Shown here in pieces: positions 45,660-55,593 of a stretch of 64,000 nucleotides of DNA (positions are counted from its first letter, which is position 1; each line of letters begins with the position of its first letter). This DNA is from Bacteroidota bacterium. Its GTDB lineage: Bacteria; Bacteroidota; Bacteroidia; AKYH767-A; OLB10. The notes beneath the pieces are model-generated. The model made no database searches and had not been told where the DNA came from. It saw only the letters and a program-made list of their open reading frames with translations. Made by a program: the position numbers and the translations under genes. The stretch is from the NCBI GenBank assembly GCA_016717325.1, contig JADKFV010000010.1, forward strand, positions 62,001 through 126,000, in the 5' to 3' direction.

Positions 45660-46595
45660 ATGAGTACTTTATTAACTGTAGGTTCTGTTGCCTTTGATGC
45701 CATAGAAACACCCTTTGGCAAAATCGATAAAATAGTAGGAGGAGCGGCAACTTATGCTTCGCTATCGGCTTCTTATTTTACCAAACCAATAAACATTGTA
45801 AGTGTTGTGGGCGATGATTTTCCGGCCGACATGATTGCAGAGTTTAACAAGCGAGGTATTAACACCGAAGGATTACAAATAAAGCAAGGCGAAAAATCTT
45901 TTTTCTGGAGTGGAAAATACCATGCTGACATGAATACCCGCGATACACTGGATACGCAGTTAAATGTATTACTGAACTTCGATCCAATTATTCCTGAAGG
46001 TATGGCAACATGCGAGTTTTTGTTACTTGGCAATTTATTACCTCAGGTGCAGATGACAGTATTAGAGCGCATGGCCAAGCGTCCCAAACTTGTAGTAATG
46101 GATACTATGAATTTTTGGATTGACACTCAGTACGATGCATTGATGAAAATGATTCCTCTTACCGATGTGTTGAGTATAAATGACGAAGAAGCACGTTTAT
46201 TATCAAAAGAATATTCGTTGCGTAAAGCAGCAAAAATTATTATGGCTATGGGCCCCAAAACCCTAATAATAAAAAAAGGCGAACACGGAGCACTATTATT
46301 TAATGGAAACAATGTTTTCTTCGCTCCCGCACTTCCGTTAGAAGAGGTGTTTGACCCTACAGGTGCAGGCGATACATTTGCCGGTGGTTTCATCGGTTAC
46401 CTTGCAAAAACAGGCGACATTTCATTCGACAACATGAAACGCGCAATTATTTTCGGTTCTGCTATGGCTTCTTTTTGTGTTGAAAAATTTGGTCCCGAAA
46501 GATTGTTATCGCTTACCGATAAAGAAATAACTGCACGTGTAAACGACTTTTACGATTTGGTAGAGTTTGATTTGATTGATGCACTCAATATTTAA
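45660..46595 (+). CDS. PfkB-family carbohydrate/nucleoside kinase
   Basis: A 311-residue cytoplasmic ribokinase-fold enzyme that phosphorylates a sugar or nucleoside with ATP. The N-terminal GGAATYASLSASYF and the C-terminal signature DPTGAGDTFAGGFIGYL are both present, with D238 of GAGD as the catalytic base. The start at 45660 is chosen because the preceding 31 codons of open frame run through a terminator. The substrate cannot be assigned: adenosine kinase-like and ribokinase-like members share these motifs. The gene is monocistronic and convergent with the beta-helix lipoprotein gene, leaving 16 nt between the stops. Confidence 0.9.
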   Translation: MSTLLTVGSVAFDAIETPFGKIDKIVGGAATYASLSASYFTKPINIVSVVGDDFPADMIAEFNKRGINTEGLQIKQGEKSFFWSGKYHADMNTRDTLDTQLNVLLNFDPIIPEGMATCEFLLLGNLLPQVQMTVLERMAKRPKLVVMDTMNFWIDTQYDALMKMIPLTDVLSINDEEARLLSKEYSLRKAAKIIMAMGPKTLIIKKGEHGALLFNGNNVFFAPALPLEEVFDPTGAGDTFAGGFIGYLAKTGDISFDNMKRAIIFGSAMASFCVEKFGPERLLSLTDKEITARVNDFYDLVEFDLIDALNI

Positions 46596-46611
46596 GCGCT
46601 GATTTTTTTTG

Positions 46612-47832
46612 CTAATAAATTAAAACATTAGCAAAGTCAATAGAGTCGAACGAATTGACAGTATAAATATCAGCATTGAAATTTACAGAAGGCGAATCGA
46701 TGGCAATTCCATTTGCAGCACTATAAGAAAAAATACAATTTCGTATTTCGCAGTTTGTATTTGTATTACCACCAATAATAATCATTGCTTCCGGATTCGA
46801 TGAGCTGTAATTATTTGCAAAGCCACAATATTTAATATCGCAATTTTCGAAATGACATGTGGCACCTATGTCGAGCCCAATCCCTTGCCAATAGCCCTTT
46901 TTGCCTAGCTGACCAACAAACTCAATACGATTGTTAGTTGTTCCAATTGCCGTAAAACTTGCACCATTTTGCAAGCTATCATTTGCATAAAAAAGTGAAA
47001 GCTTTTGCATTATAAATTTTGTGCCGGGTTGTATTATTACCGATGTGCCAATATTAAATGTAGAGTCTACTGTATAAGGCACATCTAACTTTGGAATGTT
47101 CAGGGTGCGGTAAGTTTGCAGGTTACGTATTGTGCGAATATAAATTCTGTCGAAGGTGTTACCGGTGTATAAATTATCACTGGTAAGTATATCGCAATTT
47201 ACATGGTCTATCATCACCGGTTCGGCATAGTTGCCGGTAAATGTGTTGTTGTGTATGCCAATATTTACAGCCGCACTATCGAGGTATAATCCATTAGCAA
47301 AATTATCTTTAATGGTACAATTTTCCATCGACACCGAAGCCCCTAACACATTTATGCATGAGCGTTTTTCAATTTTATAAATATCGGAACCTGCATGTTG
47401 TATGATGCAATGTTTCATTATTTGTGTTACACCTTTCGAGTATAAATAAATGCCACGCCACGAGCCACGCGTTTTTTCCAATCCCAGAATATTTATTTTC
47501 TCGTTTGCATTTCCTTGCCAATCAATTGATGCAGCATCTGAAATTTCAATGCCCGAACCCGGGGTCATTTCTATTGTTACTCCCGGTTGTATTATCAATC
47601 GTGCACCATTAGTTACTTTCATGCAAATAGCAATGCGATAATCAACACCTTGCTTATGATTTATTAAAATGGTATCGTGGGTAATATCATCACTCAAAAC
47701 TATTGCACCATCATTGGGGAAATCATTGGAAGTAACAGTTTTGGTTGAATCGGCCGGTACATCTTTTTTACAACTATTAATTAGAGTAAAAAGGAATAAA
47801 ACGAAGGCTCCTATGCAAAATATTTTTTTCAT
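46612..47832 (-). CDS. Right-handed beta-helix lipoprotein
   Basis: A 406-residue outer-membrane lipoprotein candidate with a signal sequence ending in a lipobox (FTLINSC) followed by KKD. The body is a parallel beta-helix of short N/G-rich strands (HCIIQHAGSDIYKIEKRSC, ASVSMENCTIKDNFANGLYL, CHFENCDIKYCGFANNYSSS, NCEIRNCIFSYSAANGIAI), a fold used by polysaccharide lyases and surface adhesins. The segment GARLIIQPGVTIEMTPGSGI is the typical opening rung. No catalytic residues can be named. It lies 5 nt after the preceding lipoprotein gene and is in the same operon. Confidence 0.8.
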   Translation of the reverse strand: MKKIFCIGAFVLFLFTLINSCKKDVPADSTKTVTSNDFPNDGAIVLSDDITHDTILINHKQGVDYRIAICMKVTNGARLIIQPGVTIEMTPGSGIEISDAASIDWQGNANEKINILGLEKTRGSWRGIYLYSKGVTQIMKHCIIQHAGSDIYKIEKRSCINVLGASVSMENCTIKDNFANGLYLDSAAVNIGIHNNTFTGNYAEPVMIDHVNCDILTSDNLYTGNTFDRIYIRTIRNLQTYRTLNIPKLDVPYTVDSTFNIGTSVIIQPGTKFIMQKLSLFYANDSLQNGASFTAIGTTNNRIEFVGQLGKKGYWQGIGLDIGATCHFENCDIKYCGFANNYSSSNPEAMIIIGGNTNTNCEIRNCIFSYSAANGIAIDSPSVNFNADIYTVNSFDSIDFANVLIY

Positions 47833-47837
47833 GATAA

Positions 47838-48839
47838 TTATTGTATGAAGCCAAGTTGCGATGTTAGTGGTCCGCTTATGAGGTAACCAATCGAATTTCC
47901 TGCCATCGATTTTCCTAAAGAAATTTCTGTACGTCTGCTGGCAAATATGCCTAGTCCATTTTCGATATTTGTAAATAGCAATCCATTACTTGCATTTACG
48001 CCACTGGCATTATTGATTCGCAAATACTCATACATGGCCTGGTCACCTGCGGTAAAATAAAAATCGAGTTTGCCACTATACCGAACTACGTTATTGTCTA
48101 CTTTGATTGATGATTTACAAAACTGGTAAAAGTCATCTTTGCCTACAGCGTAATTTATCAACTCGGAACCGGCATCGCTAACCGTTGTTACTTGTGTAAT
48201 ATTCCATACCACACTTTTGTTTTCGGTAATGTTGGGATTATTTTTTTGTTGCTCTATATAATTGAACCGTGCTTTAATATCATAGATTTTGCCATGCTTA
48301 CCCGAAGCAATACGAATAACAAAAGGGCCCGGATAAAGATTGATAGTGCCCGAACTGGGATTTGCAATCAATGTAGGTTGAATCATTTGTGTTACACTAG
48401 TTACCACCGATCCGGTTTCACTATTGCGAACAACTAACCTGTATTTGCTATCGGCAGATAATAAATTACACGATTCGGATTTGTAAATAATGTTAGGCGT
48501 ATTGGCAAACACTCCTGTATCTTTTGCAATACTGCTATCGCGTGTAAAATTAATCACCCCATATAGTTGATTGTTTTTCCATCGTTCGAGTTTTACCGTC
48601 AGCACATTTTTATGATAAAACGAATCGGTATACTGCGCCATTTCATAAGCATTATCAGCGCCCAAAAAAGCTTTGTGAATGCGCACATAGTGAACAGTGT
48701 CGTTCAAGTCGATTAGGCAGTATACCACTGTGGTATCTTTATAGGGTGCAACAATATCTAAATCGTTATTGCATGAAGTAAAAAAAACACCCGCCACACC
48801 AAGCGCTAGCAGTGTTATTAAAATCAATTTTGTTTTCAT
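47838..48839 (-). CDS. Bacteroidota lipoprotein of unknown function
   Basis: A 333-residue lipoprotein with a signal sequence KTKLILITLLALGVAGVFF and lipobox TSC followed by NND. A mostly beta body (VVYCLIDLNDTVHYVRIHKA; NSETGSVVTSVTQMIQP) recalls outer-membrane lipoproteins of the DUF4249-like kind, but I am not certain of the family. The start at 48839 is chosen because a -7 box lies at 48851-48858 inside the longer open frame that begins at 48890. It is the first gene of a two-gene operon with the beta-helix lipoprotein, suggesting the two act together on the cell surface. Confidence 0.7.
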   Translation of the reverse strand: MKTKLILITLLALGVAGVFFTSCNNDLDIVAPYKDTTVVYCLIDLNDTVHYVRIHKAFLGADNAYEMAQYTDSFYHKNVLTVKLERWKNNQLYGVINFTRDSSIAKDTGVFANTPNIIYKSESCNLLSADSKYRLVVRNSETGSVVTSVTQMIQPTLIANPSSGTINLYPGPFVIRIASGKHGKIYDIKARFNYIEQQKNNPNITENKSVVWNITQVTTVSDAGSELINYAVGKDDFYQFCKSSIKVDNNVVRYSGKLDFYFTAGDQAMYEYLRINNASGVNASNGLLFTNIENGLGIFASRRTEISLGKSMAGNSIGYLISGPLTSQLGFIQ

Positions 48840-48850
48840 AGTATAATTGC

Positions 48851-48858
48851 CAAAAGTA
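48851..48858 (-). promoter_or_regulatory. -7 box (TACTTTTG) of the two-lipoprotein operon
   Basis: CAAAAGTA on the plus strand reads TACTTTTG on the minus strand, 11 nt before the ATG at 48839. This gives a very short leader. Confidence 0.5.
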
Positions 48859-48928
48859 AAATGTTTTCTTTGGAAAACGATGCAATCCAAATAAAAAATT
48901 GCATTGCAATGACCAAATAGAATAAATT

Positions 48929-49696
48929 TTACAATTGCTGTATACTTGTTTTAATTACATCTGAGAGGAAGGGAAACAAATCACCAATTATTTTTCCCGG
49001 TGTAGAATTTTCATTCGAAAAAAATGTGTGACCAAAATTTCCCAATTTCAATTTCCCTGTTTTATCGTACACGCAAAAGTGTAAAATAAGCTCACGGTCG
49101 AAAAGCCTTTTACTAGGATCAACGCATACTTTCATATTTGTTTTTATTTCCATTTGAGTTAAAATAACCACATAATCTGCCTCATATTTTTTTGCAATGC
49201 TCACAAATTTTTCTTCGTTAGTAAACGTTGCTTTCATATATCGTGTATCCTCGCTTTCGTTCATGTATGTTGCTGCCGTGCGCGAATCGTTATTAGCAGC
49301 CGTGGTTTTTAGCGTGATTACTTTTGCAATGTTTGGTTTGCGCTCACTCACTGTAGGTTTAGCATACTCGTAACCCAAAATCCCCATTAACGAAAATAAA
49401 TCTTTGCGACCACCGTCAGTAGTATCTTGCAACAAAGAAATACAATTGTAAACTGGGCGGAGTGCCATATAAAGTTTCCGCTCCGATTCCATATTAAACA
49501 TTTCGCGCACTTTTGTCATCGGCATATCGGTAGTAGCAGCAATGTCTCTATCGGCATCGCTCATATAATACAAAGGATTATAAGGCAATATGAGCACATT
49601 TTTGGTAGCGCCTGCAGCATTATTTTGGCCATTACATATATGCGCGCTTATAATTACATGACAAATAAAAACGAATGATTTCGAAAACATAGACAT
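48929..49696 (-). CDS. Exported protein of unknown function
   Basis: A 255-residue protein with an N-terminal hydrophobic segment (SFVFICHVIISAHICNG) and no recognisable domain. The mature part contains NVLILPYNPLYYMSDADRDI and YEADYVVILTQMEIKTNMKV, patterns that recur in periplasmic proteins of this phylum. It is on the same strand as the two-lipoprotein operon, 89 nt upstream of that operon's start, and divergent from the polysaccharide locus that starts at 49847. No function is claimed. Confidence 0.65.
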   Translation of the reverse strand: MSMFSKSFVFICHVIISAHICNGQNNAAGATKNVLILPYNPLYYMSDADRDIAATTDMPMTKVREMFNMESERKLYMALRPVYNCISLLQDTTDGGRKDLFSLMGILGYEYAKPTVSERKPNIAKVITLKTTAANNDSRTAATYMNESEDTRYMKATFTNEEKFVSIAKKYEADYVVILTQMEIKTNMKVCVDPSKRLFDRELILHFCVYDKTGKLKLGNFGHTFFSNENSTPGKIIGDLFPFLSDVIKTSIQQL

Positions 49697-49846
49697 TAAA
49701 ATTTATGATGCATAAATATACAAATGCGCATAATCATTCACATTGCTCTTCAATACTTATCAATGCCCGAATGTTATAAACCTGCAGCTGCTATTTTGGT
49801 TTGGCAATATTTAATTTTAATATTGTGGCACAAATTTCCATGAGTT

Positions 49847-52090
49847 TTGTTAAACATTATTCGCAAATATATTCCGGCCGTTTTATTATTAGCACTCATT
49901 GTGATGGCAGTCATCATGTCGAAAAAATACTACAAGGACAAAATGTTTGCACATAAATCAACCGTCACCGTTGCAGAAGAATCAAGCGAAACAGAGGATG
50001 AAGGCGCTTTTGCCCTGACAGAAATGCAATCCTTTTCATTCGACATGGAAGATTCCAAAAACCTGATGAATGAGATTACGCGCAACAACGAAAAATCATC
50101 GGGGGGAAAGTGGTCGGCAAAAATGACTGATAAAAATGAATATGGAATTGGACTCGAAAAAACTTTCAGTGATTTGAAATCATTCAATACTATTCGCGAA
50201 GTTGGTGTTACATTAAAAACGTTTTCGTCTAATAAAATTGAAGGCGCATCTTTTGTCTTTACTATAGACGATGCCGAAGGAAAAAATATATTTTGGAAAA
50301 GTTTTCCCTTGACATTCGAAGCCGGAAAATGGAATGAACAACAATTCGATTTTGCATTTTCGAAAAACAAAGTTGACCCTACCAACCGCATAAAAATGTA
50401 TGTATGGAACCAACAAAAGCAAACTTTTTTTGTGGATGATTTAAGTTTCTCTTTTAAAGGAATTGTAAAAACCAATGTTGTAAATATTGAATTGCCAGCA
50501 CAAAAAGTGAGCAGCTTTACGCTCGATTTCGAAAGCGATGCCCCTTCGGCATCCATTACAAACAAAGAACATTACAGCGGTAAGCAAGCCTTTCACATGA
50601 CTAAAGATATTGAGTATGGACCATCGGTAACAAAAAAAATAAAAGATGTATGGGACGACTCGCTAAACTGTGTACAAATGAGTGCATGGATAAAATGTGA
50701 TGAAGACAATCCCGAAATTGTAATTGTTGCAAATACAAAAGATGTGGATGGCGATAAACTTGAATGGATAGGAAAAAGCACCAAAGATGATGGATGGAAA
50801 AAAGGAGAATGGAAAAAAATAAACGCCCGCTTTAACCTGAACGAAAAAAAACGCCCCATTAATAACGATGAAGTTACAGCGTATGTTTGGAACAAAGGCA
50901 AACACGATTTTTTTGTGGACGATGTGAATATAACTTTTGGTGGCGAAAAGAAACGCCTGCAAACAGGGATTGCATATGATGCTACAAACCTTGCACCTGT
51001 TGCATTTGAGAAAAACAAATTTCCATTGCCGTTACGATATTTAATTCAAACAAAAATTAATAGTTCCGATTCGAATGAAAATATATTACCACAAATTATT
51101 ATGCCGGGCGACAAAGTTTTTACCGGTTGCTTTACACGTAACAATAAAGCCTATGACGAAATAGTAAAAATTACAGGTAACGAAATTTTGCTTTTTGCTT
51201 TTTGCAATACCGAATATAAACTTACAGGAAAAGTAAGCCTCAACAATTCCACTTCAAACAAAGTGATGCTTGCCGGAAATTTTATTGCAAACGACTATCA
51301 GCAAATTTTAATTATTGACACAATAAAAAACGGGTATCAAATTATTGATTTATCAAGCAATACAGTAAGTTGCATCAACACATTCTTATCCAATGTTGCA
51401 ATAAATTTAATTCCATTTTCCGGTGAAACAAAATTGGTCAACTCGGTTTTGCAAACTGTAAAAAGTAATAACAATATCAATATAGTCGCATGCATCAACA
51501 AAACAACAGGCGTGTATCAACTCATATCTTTCAACAAAAATTCAGCATCAATAATTGAAAGTGCCAAATTAAATATTGAAACCAAAGACATCGTTTCTTT
51601 AAATAGCATTCCGATTGTTACCAATAATATGACCAACAGTTTTGTTATAAACTGTAAATACAAAAATGGAGGACAAAAAAATTACCTCACTGCAATTAAT
51701 TCATCAGGCAAACTGAATTGTTCATTCATATCAAATAGTGTAATTTCAAAATTCATAAATCCCCAATCTTATTTTATAGCCAATGACAATTCAAATAGTT
51801 TTGCTTTTTTTAGTTCTACTTTCCGTAACGATTTTAAAGTGGCAGAAATAAACAATAATACTTTCGACCTTACGCATCAAATTGAATTTAAGGGATATAG
51901 TATAAATCAAAATCCAAAATACTATGAATGTGTAAAAATGTGGCCATTAAAAATTTCAGGATTAACAGATACTTATTTGATAAGCATGGCAAATTGCAGC
52001 AAGTGGAATAGCACAAACACACATTGCAATCAATATGAAAATATAAACAATATGCCAAACCAAACTTTAATTTTTCAATTTGTAAAATAA
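49847..52090 (+). CDS. Membrane-anchored protein with two jelly-roll domains
   Basis: The protein has an N-terminal signal anchor (YIPAVLLLALIVMAVIMS) and about 715 extracytoplasmic residues. Two related beta-sandwich domains (about 60-205 and 220-365) share the pattern FSFDMEDS...WNEQQFDF...FFVDDLSFSF and LDFESDA...WKKINARF...FFVDDVNITF, typical of carbohydrate-binding jelly rolls. The remainder (about 370-747) looks like a beta-propeller of loosely repeated strands. The start codon is TTG at 49847. An ATG at 49840 is out of frame by one base; removing one T from the run at 49845-49848 would make it the start. The stop overlaps the ATG of the GH16-like gene by one base (TAATG), so the two are translationally coupled and presumably work together on polysaccharide. 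Confidence 0.7.
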   Translation: MLNIIRKYIPAVLLLALIVMAVIMSKKYYKDKMFAHKSTVTVAEESSETEDEGAFALTEMQSFSFDMEDSKNLMNEITRNNEKSSGGKWSAKMTDKNEYGIGLEKTFSDLKSFNTIREVGVTLKTFSSNKIEGASFVFTIDDAEGKNIFWKSFPLTFEAGKWNEQQFDFAFSKNKVDPTNRIKMYVWNQQKQTFFVDDLSFSFKGIVKTNVVNIELPAQKVSSFTLDFESDAPSASITNKEHYSGKQAFHMTKDIEYGPSVTKKIKDVWDDSLNCVQMSAWIKCDEDNPEIVIVANTKDVDGDKLEWIGKSTKDDGWKKGEWKKINARFNLNEKKRPINNDEVTAYVWNKGKHDFFVDDVNITFGGEKKRLQTGIAYDATNLAPVAFEKNKFPLPLRYLIQTKINSSDSNENILPQIIMPGDKVFTGCFTRNNKAYDEIVKITGNEILLFAFCNTEYKLTGKVSLNNSTSNKVMLAGNFIANDYQQILIIDTIKNGYQIIDLSSNTVSCINTFLSNVAINLIPFSGETKLVNSVLQTVKSNNNINIVACINKTTGVYQLISFNKNSASIIESAKLNIETKDIVSLNSIPIVTNNMTNSFVINCKYKNGGQKNYLTAINSSGKLNCSFISNSVISKFINPQSYFIANDNSNSFAFFSSTFRNDFKVAEINNNTFDLTHQIEFKGYSINQNPKYYECVKMWPLKISGLTDTYLISMANCSKWNSTNTHCNQYENINNMPNQTLIFQFVK

Positions 52091-54057
52091 TGCAGCAGGC
52101 CAAAACATATTTGCTCGTTAACTATGTTCATATACGTTGGTTTATGTTTTGCTGTGGCATCCTATTTATATGCAGTTGCAATTCAAATGAAACACAAACG
52201 AAGCTACCGACTGCAGAAAATTTCGAAGTTACACAGTTTAATGCCCTGGCTAACTGGAACAATTTTTCGCCCGAAAATAAAGACCAAAAATTAATTTATC
52301 TTGATTACTACAATGCAATAAATACGGGATTCATCATTCCATCCGTTAGGCAGATTGATAATGGAAATTTTACCTTCACATTCAAGATTAAAAACAAAAC
52401 GAGCCAAAACAAATCCTATTTATACAAAGTATATTATCGCAACGATAGTTACAAGTATCCCGAACTCGACTCGCTTACAAATAAAGAACATCAATATGCT
52501 ACCGAAAATTTTTATGGCAGCTATGAGAATACCGACATCACTTTTAAAACAACACCAACTATAACTGCAAACAGCGAAAGTGGTTTTATAACCGACTCGT
52601 TACACATAAATGGCAACCCACGCAACGAACAACGCTATTTTGAAAAAGGCAATAACGACCGCTGGAAACGAAACCCCCGCGTAGGTGTTTATAGTTTTGT
52701 TTTGGTGGTGACAGAAAATGAGGATGAAAAAATTATTCCCGAAAACATAAAAAATATTTCGAAGAAAGATGGCGATGTTTTTAAAAACCCATTTTACTAT
52801 TTTATAAATGGCGAAGGCACAAAACTTAAAAATACTTCGGTGTGCATTGCCCCTCAAACTTTAAAAATTGTTGGTAAGCCCGATTTAGGCGCAGGCATGT
52901 ATTTAAACGAAAACGATTTTAAAGGCGTAGAAAAGAAAAATTTTTATTGCCCTAATTGCGGCTACGATACTTCATTATATTTAAATGCACCTTTCAGGCA
53001 AATGTCGCAAGCAGTAGAAACATCAACAGGTTTCGAAAATATTCCGGTGGTGATGGATGTGGTAGGCGATAATTATACCATGATGGATTATAACTGGAAT
53101 CGCAGCTTTTACACTCAAGAAGAAATGATAAAAATTTACATCGAGTCGGCACACGAGCCATGCAAAACTGTTGTTAGCGATACTACAAATCACAAGATTG
53201 TTATTCGTAATCCTGCTTGTGAATATGGCAAGTGGCGCAAAGAACGTGTTGGCATTATTGGTAGGCATGGAATGACATATGGTAAGTACCGTTTCAAATG
53301 TAAGCTTACCGAACTGCTGAGTAAAGATGGAGTATGGAATGGAATGACCAATGCAATATGGATGATTTTTCCTGCCGGTGCTACCGAGTGGAACGACCGT
53401 AGAATATGTAATAAAGAAGGATACATGGCTACATATTGGGGCGGGTACGATGATAAAAAAATTCCTTACTCTGGTTACAGCGAAATAGATTTCGAAATTT
53501 TGAAAACCGTACCATATTGCCCCGATTGCGATTTTCCACCTACGTATAAAAATAACGTATACGATATACGTAGTATGAACGATTGGAATGTTGGCTTCCC
53601 CGATGATATAACCAAACACCGTGGTGATATAACTGTTGCCTGTACCAATTGGGATATGGCATGCCCCGAGCCCGAAAACTATGGGGATGGATGCAAATCC
53701 ATAACATACAATGGTCAGGAATTTTTATCGCACCGGTGGCAAAAAAATTATCGCGCGCTTACGCAAAAAAGCTATCAAAGCGATGACGAACTTTTTGGCT
53801 CGCCATTTTATTATTTTGAAATCGACTGGCAGCCTACACAAATAATTTGGCGCATTGGCCCTTCGCCCGATAAAATGCGGATTGTGGGTTACATGAATGA
53901 TAAGGTTACAATGATTGCCAACAACCAAATGTTGCCAATTATTACGCAAGAGTGGCACAATACAAAATGGTGGCCCGGCACGCCATTCGATCAAGGCAAT
54001 ATTCCATTTCCGGCAAAAGATTTAGTAGGCGAATTTTTTGAATTAGTAATAGAGTAA
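52090..54057 (+). CDS. GH16-like lipoprotein glycosidase
   Basis: A 655-residue protein with an N-terminal hydrophobic segment ending in a possible lipobox (LFICSC). The C-terminal half (about 395-655) is a concanavalin-like jelly roll with E465-I-D467-F-E469 (SEIDFEIL), an exact match to the GH16 catalytic motif E-[ILV]-D-[IVAF]-[VILMF](0,1)-E. The opening strand RHGMTYGKYRFKCKL and the late strand YYFEIDWQPTQIIWRIG also fit the family. The N-terminal half is an unrecognised beta domain. CPNC (287-290) and CPDC (477-480) pairs are unusual in a GH16 protein and could form disulfides or bind a metal. Likely action is hydrolysis or transglycosylation of a beta-linked polysaccharide. It is coupled to the upstream CBM-like gene and followed by the O-acetylation pair. 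Confidence 0.72.
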   Translation: MQQAKTYLLVNYVHIRWFMFCCGILFICSCNSNETQTKLPTAENFEVTQFNALANWNNFSPENKDQKLIYLDYYNAINTGFIIPSVRQIDNGNFTFTFKIKNKTSQNKSYLYKVYYRNDSYKYPELDSLTNKEHQYATENFYGSYENTDITFKTTPTITANSESGFITDSLHINGNPRNEQRYFEKGNNDRWKRNPRVGVYSFVLVVTENEDEKIIPENIKNISKKDGDVFKNPFYYFINGEGTKLKNTSVCIAPQTLKIVGKPDLGAGMYLNENDFKGVEKKNFYCPNCGYDTSLYLNAPFRQMSQAVETSTGFENIPVVMDVVGDNYTMMDYNWNRSFYTQEEMIKIYIESAHEPCKTVVSDTTNHKIVIRNPACEYGKWRKERVGIIGRHGMTYGKYRFKCKLTELLSKDGVWNGMTNAIWMIFPAGATEWNDRRICNKEGYMATYWGGYDDKKIPYSGYSEIDFEILKTVPYCPDCDFPPTYKNNVYDIRSMNDWNVGFPDDITKHRGDITVACTNWDMACPEPENYGDGCKSITYNGQEFLSHRWQKNYRALTQKSYQSDDELFGSPFYYFEIDWQPTQIIWRIGPSPDKMRIVGYMNDKVTMIANNQMLPIITQEWHNTKWWPGTPFDQGNIPFPAKDLVGEFFELVIE

Positions 54058-54088
54058 TGGCAGTTATAAAAATTCAACCTTTAGTTCA

Positions 54089-54104
54089 TTTCTCCTTTGG
54101 AGAA
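54089..54104 (+). other. Small hairpin between the GH16-like and MBOAT genes
   Basis: TTCTCC pairs with GGAGAA around a short T-rich loop in the 108-nt gap. There is no T run, so it is not a strong terminator. It might be an attenuating or processing hairpin within the operon. Confidence 0.25.
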
Positions 54105-54165
54105 TAAAGAATGAGGATAAAAGACAGAATTTTTAGAACTGCCCATAAAGCACAAAAAAAGAAAA

Positions 54166-55593
54166 ATGGTTTTTAGCAGCATATTATTTCTTCTTTATTT
54201 TTTACCGGCATTTATGCTGCTATACTTTTTTGCCGATCCCAAATACAAGAATTACTTAATAGTGGCAGGTAGTATTTTCTTTTATATGTGGGGTGCACCA
54301 AAATTTGTTTTGGTAATTGTTGCAAGCATTATACTCGATTATTATTTAAGCCATCTCATTTACAGCTCGCACCCCGACCGCAAAAAACGTTGGCTGGTAA
54401 TTTCTATTCTTATCAACGTATCTATTTTATTGTATTTTAAATACTCCAATTTTTTTGTCGAGAATGTAAATGCAATGCTAAGTAATCTTGGTTCTACTTC
54501 GCATATTAAATGGACCAATGTGGCATTGCCTATTGGTATATCGTTTTTTACTTTTCACGAGTTGAGTTACATTATTGATGTGTATCGTGGTGTTAATAAA
54601 CCTATGAAAAAAATTAGCGACTATGCAGTTTACATTTTATTATTTCCACAATTAATTGCCGGACCAATTATTCGTTACAAAGAAATTTCGCATCAAATAC
54701 TTGACCGCACACATCAGGATACTATCGACAATAAGTTGTTGGGCCTTATCCGGTTTATTATTGGCCTCGCGAAAAAAGTTTTGATAGCCAACGTGCTTGC
54801 AGCACAAGCCGATCTTTTATTTGCTGTGCCTTCAAACGAACTTTCGACATGGCAAGCTTGGATAGGAATATTGGCGTACACGTTTCAAATTTATTTCGAC
54901 TTTAGTGGCTACTCCGACATGGCTATTGGACTTGCATTGATGATGGGATTTAAGTTTCCCGAAAATTTCGACAACCCATATATAGCACAAAACATTACTG
55001 AGTTTTGGCGCAGGTGGCACATGTCGCTGGGTAGGTGGATGCGCGATTATCTTTACATTCCACTGGGAGGAAATAAAGTTGACACCGCATGGCGATTATA
55101 TTTCAACCTATGGATTGTATTTATCATTTCAGGTTTTTGGCATGGTGCATCGTGGAATTTTATTGCATGGGGTGCATACCATGGTTTGTTTTTAATTTGT
55201 GACAGATTGTTTCTTATAAAATTGTTTTCGCGAATTGGCAAACCACTGCGCATTGCCATCAACTTCATCATTGTTATGTTTGGTTGGGTTTTATTCCGCG
55301 CCAAAGATTTAACACATGCTATTCAATATGCTAAAAGTATGTTTGGTAGTGGCGATGCCTCGTTCGATACTTTTATTGACAATAAGGTTTATGCCATGCT
55401 TGTACTTAGCATTATCATTTGCACGCTTGCAGCTTTCAACAAAATAATCCGTTTGCAAAACAATATACTGTTCGAAAAACTGAGCACACCTAAAACTATA
55501 TCGCTCACGCTTACATGCATTGTTTTGTTTATATTGTGCCTTGGCTCGCTTGCCACATCTGCTTATAATCCATTTATATATTTCCGATTTTAA
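54166..55593 (+). CDS. MBOAT-family polysaccharide O-acetyltransferase (AlgI-like)
   Basis: A 475-residue polytopic inner-membrane protein of the AlgI/MBOAT family, which passes acetyl groups from the cytoplasm across the membrane to a periplasmic acetyltransferase. It has about 11 helices. The conserved loop FWRRWHMSLGRWMRDYLYIP holds H285 and the SGFWHGASWNFIAWGAYHG motif holds H326, the residue essential in AlgI. The N-terminus MVFSSILFLLYFLPAFML is typical. The stop codon overlaps the next gene's ATG by one base (TAATG), a hallmark of the AlgI-AlgJ type pair. Confidence 0.93.
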   Translation: MVFSSILFLLYFLPAFMLLYFFADPKYKNYLIVAGSIFFYMWGAPKFVLVIVASIILDYYLSHLIYSSHPDRKKRWLVISILINVSILLYFKYSNFFVENVNAMLSNLGSTSHIKWTNVALPIGISFFTFHELSYIIDVYRGVNKPMKKISDYAVYILLFPQLIAGPIIRYKEISHQILDRTHQDTIDNKLLGLIRFIIGLAKKVLIANVLAAQADLLFAVPSNELSTWQAWIGILAYTFQIYFDFSGYSDMAIGLALMMGFKFPENFDNPYIAQNITEFWRRWHMSLGRWMRDYLYIPLGGNKVDTAWRLYFNLWIVFIISGFWHGASWNFIAWGAYHGLFLICDRLFLIKLFSRIGKPLRIAINFIIVMFGWVLFRAKDLTHAIQYAKSMFGSGDASFDTFIDNKVYAMLVLSIIICTLAAFNKIIRLQNNILFEKLSTPKTISLTLTCIVLFILCLGSLATSAYNPFIYFRF

